Shown here: piece after piece, positions 33,955 through 42,215 of the stretch | Layout: each line of letters opens with the position of its first letter | Position numbering within the stretch: position 1 is the first letter of the stretch | NCBI GenBank assembly: GCA_021787365.1 | Contig: JAJYMB010000124.1 | Location: 1-50,706 of the forward strand | DNA from: Actinomycetes bacterium | GTDB lineage: Bacteria; Actinomycetota; Acidimicrobiia; Acidimicrobiales; Palsa-688 | Direction: 5' to 3' | Length of the DNA: 50,706 nucleotides | Notes under the pieces: model-generated | What the model saw: the letters and a program-made list of their open reading frames with translations, nothing else | What the model was told of the DNA's origin: nothing | Databases searched by the model: none | Program-made: the position numbers and the translations under genes

Positions 33955-35364
33955 GTGGTACCCAAGCGCCTCACGAAGACCCTGGAGACGGCCGTCCAGC
34001 TCGCCGGCCTTTTCGAGGCCCGCGGGGCCCGGCTCTACCTGGTAGGCGGGGTCGTGCGCGACGCCGTCCTCGGTCGCCTCGAGCCAGGAGCCGACCTCGA
34101 CTTCACCACCGACGCCCTCCCGTCGCTCACCGAGGAGATCCTCTCCTCCTGGGCTGACGCCGTGTGGTCCCAAGGCAAGCGCTTCGGCACGATCGGGGCG
34201 CAACGCCACGGGCGTCGCTTCGAAGTCACCACTCACCGTGCCGAGGCCTACGCGCCCTCCTCCCGCAAGCCCAAGGTCAAGTTCTCGACCGCACTCGAAG
34301 CAGATCTCTCGCGACGCGACTTCACCGTTAACGCCATGGCGCTCTCGCTCCCCGACTTGAAGCTCGTGGACCCCTTCGACGGGGTGGCGGACCTGGCTGC
34401 CAACAGGCTCCGCACGCCGCTCGCACCCGACGTGTCCTTCACCGACGACCCGCTCAGGATGCTACGGGCCGCACGCTTCATTGCCGGCTACAACCTCGTG
34501 CCCGAGCCGGGCCTTGTCGCCGCCGTCTCGAGCCTGCACACCCGCTTGGATATCGTCTCCGACGAACGCGTGCGCGACGAGCTCGACAAGCTGATCGTCG
34601 TCCCGGACCCTTCGTCTGGCCTCTGGTTCCTGGTCGAGACCGGCCTCGCCGAGGAGTTCCTCCCCGAGCTCCCGGCCCTGGCCCTCGAACAAGATCCTCT
34701 CCACCGCCACAAAGACGTGCTAGCCCACACGATCGCCGTCGTCCAGCGGGCCAAGCCCGACCGCATAGTGCGCCTCGCTGCGTTGTTCCACGACATCGGC
34801 AAGCCCAAGACCCGTTCCTTCGGCCCCGGGGGTACTGTCACTTTCCACCACCATGAGCTGGTCGGCGCACGGATGACACGGGACAGGATGCGCGCCCTGC
34901 GTTACCCCGCGGAAGACATCGAGAAGGTATCGCGCCTGGTCGAGCTCCACCTGCGTTTCCACACCTACGCTATGGGCTGGACCGACAGCGCAGTGCGCCG
35001 GTACGTCCGCGACGCCCGCGACTTGCTCGCTCCCCTGAACGAGCTCACCCGTGCCGACTGCACGACTAGCAACCCAGCACGGGCCAGGTCGCTTACCGAG
35101 CGCATGGACAGCTTCGAACGCCGTCTCGGCGAACTGAAGGCCAAGGAGGAGCTGGCCGCGATCCGTCCCGACCTCGACGGGCGCGACGTCATGGAGCACC
35201 TCGGCATCCGTCCCGGGCCCCTCGTAGGGCGCGCCCTCGCCCACCTGCTCGAGGCGCGTCTCGAAGAGGGCCCCCATTCGCGCGAGGAAGCCCTCCGCCT
35301 GCTCGACGAGTGGTGGGCCAGCCAGCCGGAGTCGCAGAGTGGCAGCCCGGAGCGCGTCGACTAG
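33955..35364 (+). CDS. pcnA: CCA tRNA nucleotidyltransferase with HD domain
   Basis: About 469 residues of a class II nucleotidyltransferase: LYLVGGVVRDAVLGRLEPGADLDFTTDA (GG and DxD catalytic motifs), RRFEVTTHRAEAY, DLSRRDFTVNAMAL, DDPLRMLRAARFIAGYNL, and an HD-type region (HRHKDVLAHTIAVVQ, LAALFHDIGKP, HHELVGARMT). It adds or repairs tRNA 3' CCA ends. Most actinobacterial copies, long named pcnA, have this length. The start is taken as GTG 33955, closest to the conserved core; in-frame GTGs near 33910 are alternatives. It lies 58 bases after pilT. Confidence 0.93.
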   Translation: MVPKRLTKTLETAVQLAGLFEARGARLYLVGGVVRDAVLGRLEPGADLDFTTDALPSLTEEILSSWADAVWSQGKRFGTIGAQRHGRRFEVTTHRAEAYAPSSRKPKVKFSTALEADLSRRDFTVNAMALSLPDLKLVDPFDGVADLAANRLRTPLAPDVSFTDDPLRMLRAARFIAGYNLVPEPGLVAAVSSLHTRLDIVSDERVRDELDKLIVVPDPSSGLWFLVETGLAEEFLPELPALALEQDPLHRHKDVLAHTIAVVQRAKPDRIVRLAALFHDIGKPKTRSFGPGGTVTFHHHELVGARMTRDRMRALRYPAEDIEKVSRLVELHLRFHTYAMGWTDSAVRRYVRDARDLLAPLNELTRADCTTSNPARARSLTERMDSFERRLGELKAKEELAAIRPDLDGRDVMEHLGIRPGPLVGRALAHLLEARLEEGPHSREEALRLLDEWWASQPESQSGSPERVD

Positions 35365-35383
35365 TTGGCGCCGGGCGCCGGCT

Positions 35384-35797
35384 CTACTTCGAGGCCTGGC
35401 CAGCTAGCGAGTAAGCGTGCGTGACGTGGTTCCAGGCACAGTTCGGGCACACCTCTACGACGTAGCAGTAGAGGTTGCGACCGTTGCTCGCCAGCTTCGC
35501 CAGGTCCGACTCGGAGGTTACGCAGCGCCCGCCGGCAGGGAGCCTCTGCCCGAAAACGTAAGAGACTAGACGCAGTTTCACGTCCTCGCATATGGGGCAG
35601 TCCTCTCGAGACTCCTGGCCCACCCCTTCTGCGGCGCGCATGAGTTCGGGGTGCGCGTCACAGATTTCGAGGCGCGACAGGTGGCCCTTCTTGTACTCGC
35701 CAACGACCGCGTTACGCGCGAGCCGGTAGTCGACATCGCCGAGCACCTGCAGCGCCGGTACCGCGTCCGCGGCCCTGAGCACGGGCTTCACAGCCAT
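35384..35797 (-). CDS. DUF5318-family zinc-ribbon-like protein
   Basis: About 137 residues with VDYRLARNAVVGEYKKGHLSRLEICDAHPELMRAA, CPICEDVKLRLVSYVFG and VVEVCPNCAWNHVTHAYSL. Paired CPxC motifs suggest a metal-binding ribbon. This is the actinobacterial DUF5318 family, of unknown function, found near the padR-rpsF region in mycobacteria too. The start is uncertain: ATG 35797 has GGTGG upstream and is used here; GTG 35746 begins just before the conserved part, and 35854 would lengthen the protein. It is divergent from the padR-like gene. Confidence 0.8.
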   Translation of the reverse strand: MAVKPVLRAADAVPALQVLGDVDYRLARNAVVGEYKKGHLSRLEICDAHPELMRAAEGVGQESREDCPICEDVKLRLVSYVFGQRLPAGGRCVTSESDLAKLASNGRNLYCYVVEVCPNCAWNHVTHAYSLAGQASK

Positions 35798-35882
35798 AAG
35801 GCCACCACAGACCACAACAGTACCGGCGGCAACGCACTTGTCGACCCTGCCCAACCCGGCCCCAATGGTTGGACATATCGGC

Positions 35883-35894
35883 TCGATACATCGA
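35883..35894. promoter_or_regulatory. Palindrome upstream of padR gene (candidate operator)
   Basis: TCGATACATCGA is a perfect inverted repeat with five-base arms and a two-base centre, 16 bases before the PadR GTG. PadR proteins bind short AT-containing palindromes near their own promoters, so autoregulation is a reasonable guess. Confidence 0.45.
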
Positions 35895-35910
35895 GTGATA
35901 ACATGAGGCG

Positions 35911-36477
35911 GTGCTCGAACTGGCCGTGCTCGGGTTGTTGAAGGAGCACGACCTGCATGGCTACGAACTAAGAAAACGACTGGGAGACCTGCTCGGTACG
36001 GGCGCGGCCGTGTCGTTCGGATCTCTTTACCCCGCGCTCTCGAAGCTCGAGGCTGCGGGGGCGATCAGAGTGGTCACGCCTCCCGGCAACGCCGGCGGGC
36101 ATTCCGCCACGATGGCGGGGCGCGTCCCGGGGCGGAAGCGCAAGGTCTACGGCATCACGACTGCCGGCTCGGCCCTGTTCCAACAGCTGCTCACAGAGCG
36201 CCGGAGCGCTCCCCTCGACGAGCGCTCTTTCAGCCTCCGATTGGCCTTCGCTAGCTACCTCTCCCCCGAGCTACGCCTCGGCCTGCTGGAGCGCCGGCGC
36301 ACCCTGCTCGCAGAGCGCTTGGCGGAGCTCGCCGCGACCACCGGTAAGCCCAGGGGTAACCGTTACGTGCAGCTCTTGGCCGAACGCGAACGAGACAGCT
36401 TGTCGCGCGACCTGTCCTGGCTAGACCGCCTCATAACAGATGAGCGCGCCATGGGTAGGCTGGCCGTCCACAACTAA
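35911..36477 (+). CDS. PadR-family transcriptional regulator
   Basis: A 188-residue regulator. The winged-helix domain is LELAVLGLLKEHDLHGYELRKRLGDLLG, then VSFGSLYPALSKLEAAGAIRV and KRKVYGITTAGSALFQQLL, all typical of PadR. A helical C-terminal domain (about 105-188) probably mediates dimerisation. An insertion (about 53-70, GGHSATMAGRVPGRK) lengthens the wing. The start is GTG at 35911. Its ligand and targets are unknown; it lies between DUF5318 and the rpsF operon, as in mycobacteria. Confidence 0.9.
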   Translation: MLELAVLGLLKEHDLHGYELRKRLGDLLGTGAAVSFGSLYPALSKLEAAGAIRVVTPPGNAGGHSATMAGRVPGRKRKVYGITTAGSALFQQLLTERRSAPLDERSFSLRLAFASYLSPELRLGLLERRRTLLAERLAELAATTGKPRGNRYVQLLAERERDSLSRDLSWLDRLITDERAMGRLAVHN

Positions 36478-36753
36478 ACCAATCGACTCGCCAAACGACT
36501 GCCCTAGGTGCAGGTTCTTGGCCCAACCGGCGCCTTACGCCGGAGCACGGCTCGGGCTGCCCGCCGGCACCAGGTGCCCGGTCGCCAACGCGTTGGTGGT
36601 CACACCCCCGTGGCATGCTGAGAGGGATGCAACCATCGCAGGCGTCAGCTACCATGGCAAGGACAATTTGCAGGCCCTGCTCCGGACAGGCCGGAGCCTC
36701 GGTGCCGGTGTTGCCGCGCACCCAGCCCAAAGGGAAAGGTAGGTGAGCCGCCC

Positions 36754-37116
36754 GTGCGGCCCTATGAAGTCATGGTCATCTTCGACGCCAGCCAGGAAGA
36801 CGACGCTATCCGATCGCGAGTCCAGCACTACACCGAGCAGTTGAACGCCGCCGGCGCCAAATCGGTCAAGGCAGACAGCTGGGGCAAAAGACGCCTCGCC
36901 TACCCCCTACGTCACCGCAACGAAGGCTACTACGTGGTCATCGAGGCAAACGCGGAGCCTTCAGCCATTGCTGACCTCAGCCGGGCGCTCGAGCTTGCCG
37001 ACGAGGTCCTCCGGCACAAGGTGATCAGGCTCCCGGACCGGGCCGCCGGTAGGTCGAGACCGGCAGCGCCAGTCGACCACACCACCGAAGTGAGCACAGA
37101 GACCAAGGGAGCATAA
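36754..37116 (+). CDS. rpsF: 30S ribosomal protein S6
   Basis: A 120-residue S6: RPYEVMVIFDASQEDDAIRSRVQHYTEQLNAAGAKSVKADSWGKRRLAYPLRHRNEGYYVVIEANA, then ALELADEVLRHKVIRLPD. It pairs with S18 in the small subunit. GTG 36754 is supported by the conserved N-terminus. The last 20 or so residues form a Pro/Thr/Glu-rich tail. It begins the rpsF-ssb-rpsR-rplI operon. The 276 bases before it contain a palindrome, CCAACGCGTTGG (36585-36596), and probably the promoter and leader. Confidence 0.96.
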   Translation: MRPYEVMVIFDASQEDDAIRSRVQHYTEQLNAAGAKSVKADSWGKRRLAYPLRHRNEGYYVVIEANAEPSAIADLSRALELADEVLRHKVIRLPDRAAGRSRPAAPVDHTTEVSTETKGA

Positions 37117-37118
37117 AC

Positions 37119-37646
37119 ATGGCACAAGACAACACGGTCACTATCGTCGGCAACCTCACACGCGAGCCCGAACTACGTTTCACGCCGAGCGGCCAAGCCA
37201 CGGCCAGTTTCGGCGTCGCTGTCAATCGCACCTGGACAGACCGCGCCAGCCAGGAAAGGCGCGAGCAGACCTCCTTCTTCGACGTCGTGTGCTGGGGGAC
37301 CCTGGCCGAAAACGCAGCCACCAGCCTCTCCCGTGGCACCCGCGTGGTCGTGACCGGACGCTTGGACCAGCGCACCTGGGAGACCCAGGAAGGTGACAAA
37401 CGCTCCAAAGTGGAGATAACGGCCGACGAGATAGCGCCGAGCCTGCGCTGGGCAACCGTCCATGTGACCCGCAATGAGCGCCGCAGCCCTGACATCGCCA
37501 ACGGTGACGCCAATGCGGCCCACGAGCCTACGTTCCAACGCGCGCCATCAGAGCCCGCACCCGTCGCTTACGCGTCGAGCCCGCCAGGCGGCTACGGTGC
37601 CAGCGGCCCGAGCACCGCAACCCATGACGACGAGGAGCCCTTCTGA
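37119..37646 (+). CDS. ssb: Single-stranded DNA-binding protein
   Basis: A 175-residue SSB with an N-terminal OB fold ([62 protein letters not shown]), a flexible Pro/Ala/Ser linker and the acidic tip DDEEPF that binds partner proteins. It coats single-stranded DNA in replication and repair. It lies two bases after rpsF and five before rpsR, so it is co-transcribed with the ribosomal genes as in most bacteria. Confidence 0.96.
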   Translation: MAQDNTVTIVGNLTREPELRFTPSGQATASFGVAVNRTWTDRASQERREQTSFFDVVCWGTLAENAATSLSRGTRVVVTGRLDQRTWETQEGDKRSKVEITADEIAPSLRWATVHVTRNERRSPDIANGDANAAHEPTFQRAPSEPAPVAYASSPPGGYGASGPSTATHDDEEPF

Positions 37647-37651
37647 GCGCC

Positions 37652-38068
37652 ATGGCAAAACCCACAGACAGGAAGCGCACCAAGGAAACGCGCACGCGCG
37701 GCGGCAAGAAGAAAGTTTGCGCCTTCTGCAAGGAGCGAGCCGAGCGGGTCGACTACAAAGATGTCGCCAACCTACGCCGCTTCATGAGCGAAAGAGGCAA
37801 GATCCGTTCCCGTCGCGTAACAGGCAACTGCGCCCAGCATCAGCGCGACGTCCAGGTTGCCATAAAGACCGCCCGCGAGCTCGCATTGTTGCCGTACCTG
37901 CAGCGCACCGCAAGCGACCGGGGCCTCGGGAGGGCTCGAACTGCGGCCGGCTCGGAGACGGAGTACGAAAGCGCCACCGAGGAGGCAGCAACGACCAGCT
38001 ACGACGAGGCACCGAGTGCTGGTTATCACGAGGCTCCCGCCGAGCCCGAGTTCGCCGAGGGCCCCTGA
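37652..38068 (+). CDS. rpsR: 30S ribosomal protein S18 with long acidic C-terminal extension
   Basis: Residues 1-85 are a normal S18: [64 protein letters not shown]. The CAFC pair with Cys and His further on suggests a zinc-binding (C+) form. The remaining 50 or so residues are Glu/Ala/Ser/Tyr-rich and absent from usual S18 proteins (75-90 residues). The extension keeps the frame to the rplI start, with the stop overlapping its ATG (TGATG). Its role is unknown. Confidence 0.93.
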   Translation: MAKPTDRKRTKETRTRGGKKKVCAFCKERAERVDYKDVANLRRFMSERGKIRSRRVTGNCAQHQRDVQVAIKTARELALLPYLQRTASDRGLGRARTAAGSETEYESATEEAATTSYDEAPSAGYHEAPAEPEFAEGP

Positions 38069-38514
38069 TGCGCGTCCTCTTGCGCTCCGAGGTCGCAAAC
38101 CTTGGCAAAAGGGGCGACATCTGCGAAGTTGCAGATGGTTATGCCCGTAATTACTTGCTCCCCAAGGGTTACGCGATAGTGGCCAGCGAGCAGTTGGACG
38201 CTCAAGCCGCAACGATGAGGCGGGCACGGGAGATAAAAGACGCGCACGACCGCCAAGCCGCAGAAACTATCGCTCGCAGCCTGGTGCAGCAGGTTATCCG
38301 GCTCCCCATGCGCGCAGGCCCGGAGGGAAGGCTCTTCGGCTCCGTCACGGCAGCCAATATCGTCGAGGCAATTGCCCAGCAGGCGGGCCTGGAGATCGAC
38401 CGGCACAAGGTCCACTTGGCCGAGCCCATCAAGAGCTTGGGCACCCACGAAGTGCCAGTACGGTTACACGCGGAGGTCGAGTTCCCGGTGACCGTCGAGG
38501 TAACTCGCGCCTGA
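38068..38514 (+). CDS. rplI: 50S ribosomal protein L9
   Basis: A 148-residue L9: [40 protein letters not shown], a connecting helix (about 40-75), and the C-terminal RNA-binding domain with GRLFGSVTAANIVEAIAQQAGLEID and HKVHLAEPIKSLGTHEVPVRLH. The length is standard. The start overlaps the rpsR stop with no separate ribosome-binding site, so translation is probably coupled. A strong hairpin follows 31 bases after the stop. Confidence 0.96.
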   Translation: MRVLLRSEVANLGKRGDICEVADGYARNYLLPKGYAIVASEQLDAQAATMRRAREIKDAHDRQAAETIARSLVQQVIRLPMRAGPEGRLFGSVTAANIVEAIAQQAGLEIDRHKVHLAEPIKSLGTHEVPVRLHAEVEFPVTVEVTRA

Positions 38515-38545
38515 CCCTACGGCTCCGCCCTTCTAGTCATGCCAT

Positions 38546-38578
38546 CCACGGCGGGGGAACGGCCTTCCCCCGCCGTGG
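38546..38578. terminator. Bidirectional hairpin terminator between rplI and dnaB
   Basis: The arms CCACGGCGGGGGAA (38546-38559) and TTCCCCCGCCGTGG (38565-38578) are perfectly complementary over 14 bases around a five-base loop. The hairpin stands between the convergent ends of rplI and dnaB. There is no strong T-run, as is common for actinobacterial terminators. Confidence 0.85.
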
Positions 38579-38585
38579 CACCAGT

Positions 38586-39959
38586 TTACACTCGGGCCAT
38601 GTTGGCAAACCGGGTGAAATGGTCCAAGAAGGCCAGCTGAACAGTCCCTGTCGGACCGTTACGGTGCTTGGCTATGATCACTTCGGCGCTGCCCTTATCC
38701 GGAGAATCCTTGTTGTAGACCTCGTCGCGGTAAATGAAGAGCACCACGTCCGCGTCCTGCTCGAGGCTCCCCGACTCGCGCAAGTCCGCCAACATCGGCC
38801 TCTTGTCGGCGCGGCTCTCGAGTGCCCTCGACAACTGCGACAGCGCCACCACGGGCACCTCTAACTCGCGCGCCAGGATCTTCAAGCCTCGGCTCACCTC
38901 GGACACCTCGAGCTGGCGGTACTCAGGTGAACTGCTCTTGGTCGACATGAGCTGCAGGTAGTCGACCACAATGAGGCCCAACCCCTCCCTGCTCTTCAAC
39001 CGGCGGGCCTTAGCCCTGATCTCCATAACCGTGAGGTTGGGGTTGTCGTCGATGAACAGGGGCGCCTCACCCAGCTTGCCCATCGCAGCCACGACCTTGG
39101 GCCAATCAGACTGCAGCAAGCGCCCGTTACGCATGCGCGAGGAGTCAACTCGAGCTTCGGAGCAGAGCAGCCTCTGGGTGAGCTCGAGGTGGCTCATCTC
39201 GAGAGAGAAGAAGAGCACAGGCTCGCGCTTGTCCATGGCGGCGTGCGCAGCGGCACCGAGGGCGAACGCGGTCTTACCCATGGACGGCCTTGCACCGACG
39301 ATCACGAGCGAGCTTCGCTGCAAACCTGAAAGCCTCTCATCGAGGTCGAGGTACCCCGTAGCCACACCGGTTATGGAGTCACCTCGGTTGTACAGCGCCT
39401 CCAGGTGGTCCAGGCTCGCGGCCAGCAACTCCCGGAGCGGCTTGAGGGAGTCCGTGACGCGCCGCTCTGCTACGTCAAAAACCATCGCCTCCGCCTTGTC
39501 GAGCGTGGCCACCACGTCGTCAGGCAGGGCGTAACCCATCTCAGCGATCTCGCCAGCCACACCGATCAGTCGGCGCAACAGGGCATGCTCCTGGATTATC
39601 CGGGCATAGTGGGCCGCGTTAGCGATGGCTGGAGTATTGGCTTGTAGCGCCACGAGATTACCCGGCCCGCCGGCGGCCTCGAGTAGGTCCGCGCGCCGGA
39701 GCTCGTCCGCGACGGTCACCGGGTCAGCTGGCTCCCCCTGTGCGTAGAGCGAACAGATCGCATCGAAAATGTGCGCGTGCGCCGGACGGTAGAAGTCTTC
39801 GGTGTTGCACGTCTCCACTGCCGCCGAAATGGCGTCACGCGACAGCAGCATCGCCCCGAGCAACGACTCCTCTGCCTGCAGGTCGTGCGGCGGCACACGG
39901 TCAGCGCGAGACCTCGTCAACTGGGGCCGGTCGCGGATGTCGGTCACGGGTCTGGCCAT
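38586..39959 (-). CDS. dnaB: Replicative DNA helicase DnaB
   Basis: A 457-residue hexameric helicase. The N-terminal domain has PPHDLQAEESLLGAMLLSRDAI and EDFYRPAHAHIFDAI. The RecA-like core has LVIVGARPSMGKTAFALGAA (Walker A), FFSLEMSHLELTQRLL, LIVVDYLQLMS (Walker B), SRGLKILARELEVPVVALSQLSRALE and LADLRESGSLEQDADVV. No intein interrupts it, unlike several mycobacterial copies. It unwinds DNA at the fork. It faces rplI across a terminator and is divergent from dnaA. Confidence 0.96.
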   Translation of the reverse strand: MARPVTDIRDRPQLTRSRADRVPPHDLQAEESLLGAMLLSRDAISAAVETCNTEDFYRPAHAHIFDAICSLYAQGEPADPVTVADELRRADLLEAAGGPGNLVALQANTPAIANAAHYARIIQEHALLRRLIGVAGEIAEMGYALPDDVVATLDKAEAMVFDVAERRVTDSLKPLRELLAASLDHLEALYNRGDSITGVATGYLDLDERLSGLQRSSLVIVGARPSMGKTAFALGAAAHAAMDKREPVLFFSLEMSHLELTQRLLCSEARVDSSRMRNGRLLQSDWPKVVAAMGKLGEAPLFIDDNPNLTVMEIRAKARRLKSREGLGLIVVDYLQLMSTKSSSPEYRQLEVSEVSRGLKILARELEVPVVALSQLSRALESRADKRPMLADLRESGSLEQDADVVLFIYRDEVYNKDSPDKGSAEVIIAKHRNGPTGTVQLAFLDHFTRFANMARV

Positions 39960-40437
39960 GGCCTACCCACCCTGCCCGCCGGAGCCTGTGGGCCACCAGT
40001 GGTGAAAGCTGTGTATTTCTAGTGGAAAACCTCCCACGCCATGACCGGGAGAAGCCCAGCAGCCCGGTCGCCCCCCCGCTGCCCCCGGCACAGAGGCAGT
40101 CTCTTGTCCCTTCATGACTCCTTCTCCTGAGCCTCCCCCACGGTCGAATGCCACAGATGCAATTATAGCGAACTTCTGTTCCCTACACTGACTAGCACCC
40201 TACTCCTCGGCCTGCCGCTCCCGACGCAGCCCGGCCCCTTCCCGAGGTCCCCGTGAGGTGCTAGCCTCTAACCCCTACGACCTTTCGGCATAGTTGCGGC
40301 GCACAAAGGAGCTGGCGCCCAGGGCTAACCGCCCTCCGCGGGGGGAGCCCAGCCCCCGCCACCATGCCGAGCCAGGTCGCCACGATGTGCCGACACAACC
40401 CATGTAATTGACAACGTTTGAGAGCAGTGAGCGGGAG
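39960..40437. promoter_or_regulatory. Divergent intergenic region between dnaB and dnaA
   Basis: About 480 bases with no gene that I can support. It must hold the promoters of dnaB and dnaA. One AT-richer patch (about 40155-40190, around AATTATAGCG) is the best promoter candidate. I see no consensus DnaA box here, so it is a weaker oriC candidate than the dnaA-dnaN gap. Confidence 0.4.
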
Positions 40438-41967
40438 ATGAGTGACGTCGTACAGCTCTGGTCTGTTTGTTCCACCAATCTGCGTCACCAAGTCCCTGAG
40501 CCAGCCTGGAACGCATGGCTCGCCCCCCTGGTGCCTGTCGAAGTGTCCGGGCCGCGTGTTGTGCTCGCGGCCCCGAGCAAGTTCGTAAAGGACGTAGCGC
40601 TAACTCGTTTCGAAGACCTCATCAAAAAAGCGCTAGCCGACGCAGCCCACATCCCCGTTCAAGATGTCGAGCTCATCGTCGAGACCACCACTCCACTGGA
40701 CTACGGGGTGGGCTCCTCGGTACCGGCCCCCGCCACACGGGTCCCGACGCCGACGCCCGAGGACCCCCGTCCCGAAACAACCCCTCCATCCCCGGGGGCC
40801 CTCGACCCACCAAGCCCCCAACCTCCCGACGCACTAGCCGCCCCGGTCCCCCCAGAGCTTCAGCCGTCACTGCTCGAGCCGGCCACAACACCAGCCTCAT
40901 CGAACGCTGGGTTTTCGCAACGCGCAGACCGCAGGCTCCAACCCACTCTCAACGCCCGTTACACTTTCGAAGCCTTCGTCACTGGTGCATCCAACCGCTT
41001 CGCTCACGCGGCAGCCCAGCGCGTAGCCGAAGAGCCCGCAAAGGCCTACAACCCTCTGTTTGTTTACGGGAGCTCGGGCCTCGGCAAGACTCACCTGTTG
41101 CATGCGATCGGCAACTACGTCGTGACGCAGTTCCCAAACCTGCGCGTGTGCTATGTCTCGACCGAAACCTTCCTCAACGATTTCATCGAGGCGATCCGTA
41201 CCAAGGGCCAAACCCCTTTCAAGCGTCGTTACCGCGCGTACGACGTGCTTTTGGTCGACGACATACAGCTACTCGAAGACAAGCACGAGACCCAAGAAGA
41301 GTTCTTCTACACCTTCAATTCCCTTTACGAGGCCGAGAAGCAGATCGTGCTTTCCTCCGACCGCCGTCCGAGAGCCATCGCGACCCTCGAAGACAGGTTA
41401 CGCAGCCGCTTCGAATCGGGGCTCATCACCGACGTCCAACCGCCCGAGCTCGAGACGCGCCTCGCGATCCTGCGCAAAAAGGCCGAAGGCGAGAAGGTCC
41501 CAGTCCCAGACGACGTCCTCGAGCTCATTGCCAAGCACGTAACCGACAACATCCGAGAGTTGGAAGGCGCCCTCATCCGTTTGGCCGCCTTCGCGAGCAT
41601 CCACCAAGTCAACGTCACCCTCCAGCTCGCACAAGAAGTGCTTTCCGAAGTCCTCGCCGCAAATACGTCCCGGCAAGTGACCCCGGGCCACATCCTAGAG
41701 GCCACGGCACAGGCCTACAACTTCAGCATCGATGACATCCGGGGCCCGAGCCGTAGCCGCCCCCTCGTGGCCGCCCGGCAGATGGCCATGTACCTCATGC
41801 GTGAGCTCACTGACTACAGTTTCCCCGACATCGCCAAAGAGCTGGGGGGCCGGGACCACACAACTGTTATCCACGGGTGGCGCAAGGTGGCTAGCCAAAT
41901 GGGGGACAAGAAGCAAATCTACGACCAGGTCACCGACCTCATGCACAAGATCCGAGCCTCCGGGTGA
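40438..41967 (+). CDS. dnaA: Chromosomal replication initiator DnaA
   Basis: A 509-residue DnaA. Domain I is LWSVCSTNLRHQVPEPAWNAWLAPL. Domain II is a Pro-rich linker (about 90-165). Domain III has YTFEAFVTGASNRFAHAAAQRVAE, LFVYGSSGLGKTHLLHAIGNYV (Walker A), VLLVDDIQLLEDK (Walker B) and ATLEDRLRSRFESGLI. Domain IV has RPLVAARQMAMYLMRELT and GGRDHTTVIHGWRKV, the box-binding helix-turn-helix. The start may be ATG 40438 or a TTG ten codons earlier (40408). It is separated from rpmH by 24 kb. Confidence 0.96.
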   Translation: MSDVVQLWSVCSTNLRHQVPEPAWNAWLAPLVPVEVSGPRVVLAAPSKFVKDVALTRFEDLIKKALADAAHIPVQDVELIVETTTPLDYGVGSSVPAPATRVPTPTPEDPRPETTPPSPGALDPPSPQPPDALAAPVPPELQPSLLEPATTPASSNAGFSQRADRRLQPTLNARYTFEAFVTGASNRFAHAAAQRVAEEPAKAYNPLFVYGSSGLGKTHLLHAIGNYVVTQFPNLRVCYVSTETFLNDFIEAIRTKGQTPFKRRYRAYDVLLVDDIQLLEDKHETQEEFFYTFNSLYEAEKQIVLSSDRRPRAIATLEDRLRSRFESGLITDVQPPELETRLAILRKKAEGEKVPVPDDVLELIAKHVTDNIRELEGALIRLAAFASIHQVNVTLQLAQEVLSEVLAANTSRQVTPGHILEATAQAYNFSIDDIRGPSRSRPLVAARQMAMYLMRELTDYSFPDIAKELGGRDHTTVIHGWRKVASQMGDKKQIYDQVTDLMHKIRASG

Positions 41968-42215
41968 CCCGCTCGGTCCCTTGGGGGCGACCATGGGGGC
42001 ACGCTGTGCCGGTAGCTTGTAATTACGTGTACCAGTACGCCTCACTGCAACGAGCAGCGCTCGCTCTCCACCTGTCTGTCCACCGGTCCTCCACAGGCTG
42101 GCCGGGGCCGTTAACCCCTCCGAGCTGGTCTTGGGACGGGTACGTCCCCAAATCCACAGGGCCTACTACGTCAAGATCTTTTAATTTCTTAAAACAGTAG
42201 AGGAGCACCCGCACA
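41968..42215. other. Probable replication origin (oriC) between dnaA and dnaN
   Basis: This 248-base gap has degenerate DnaA boxes at 42076-42084 (CTGTCCACC), 42087-42095 (TCCTCCACA) and 42150-42158 (AAATCCACA), each two or more mismatches from consensus. An AT-rich stretch at 42171-42196 (TTTTAATTTCTTAAAA core) could serve as the unwinding element. The place between dnaA and dnaN is a standard oriC position. AGAGGAG before 42216 is the dnaN ribosome-binding site. No DnaA box here is perfect, so this is a likely but not certain origin. Confidence 0.6.

Noticed and set aside
39960..40437. oriC upstream of dnaA
   Set aside because: No consensus DnaA boxes seen here; the dnaA-dnaN gap with an AT-rich stretch is the better candidate.
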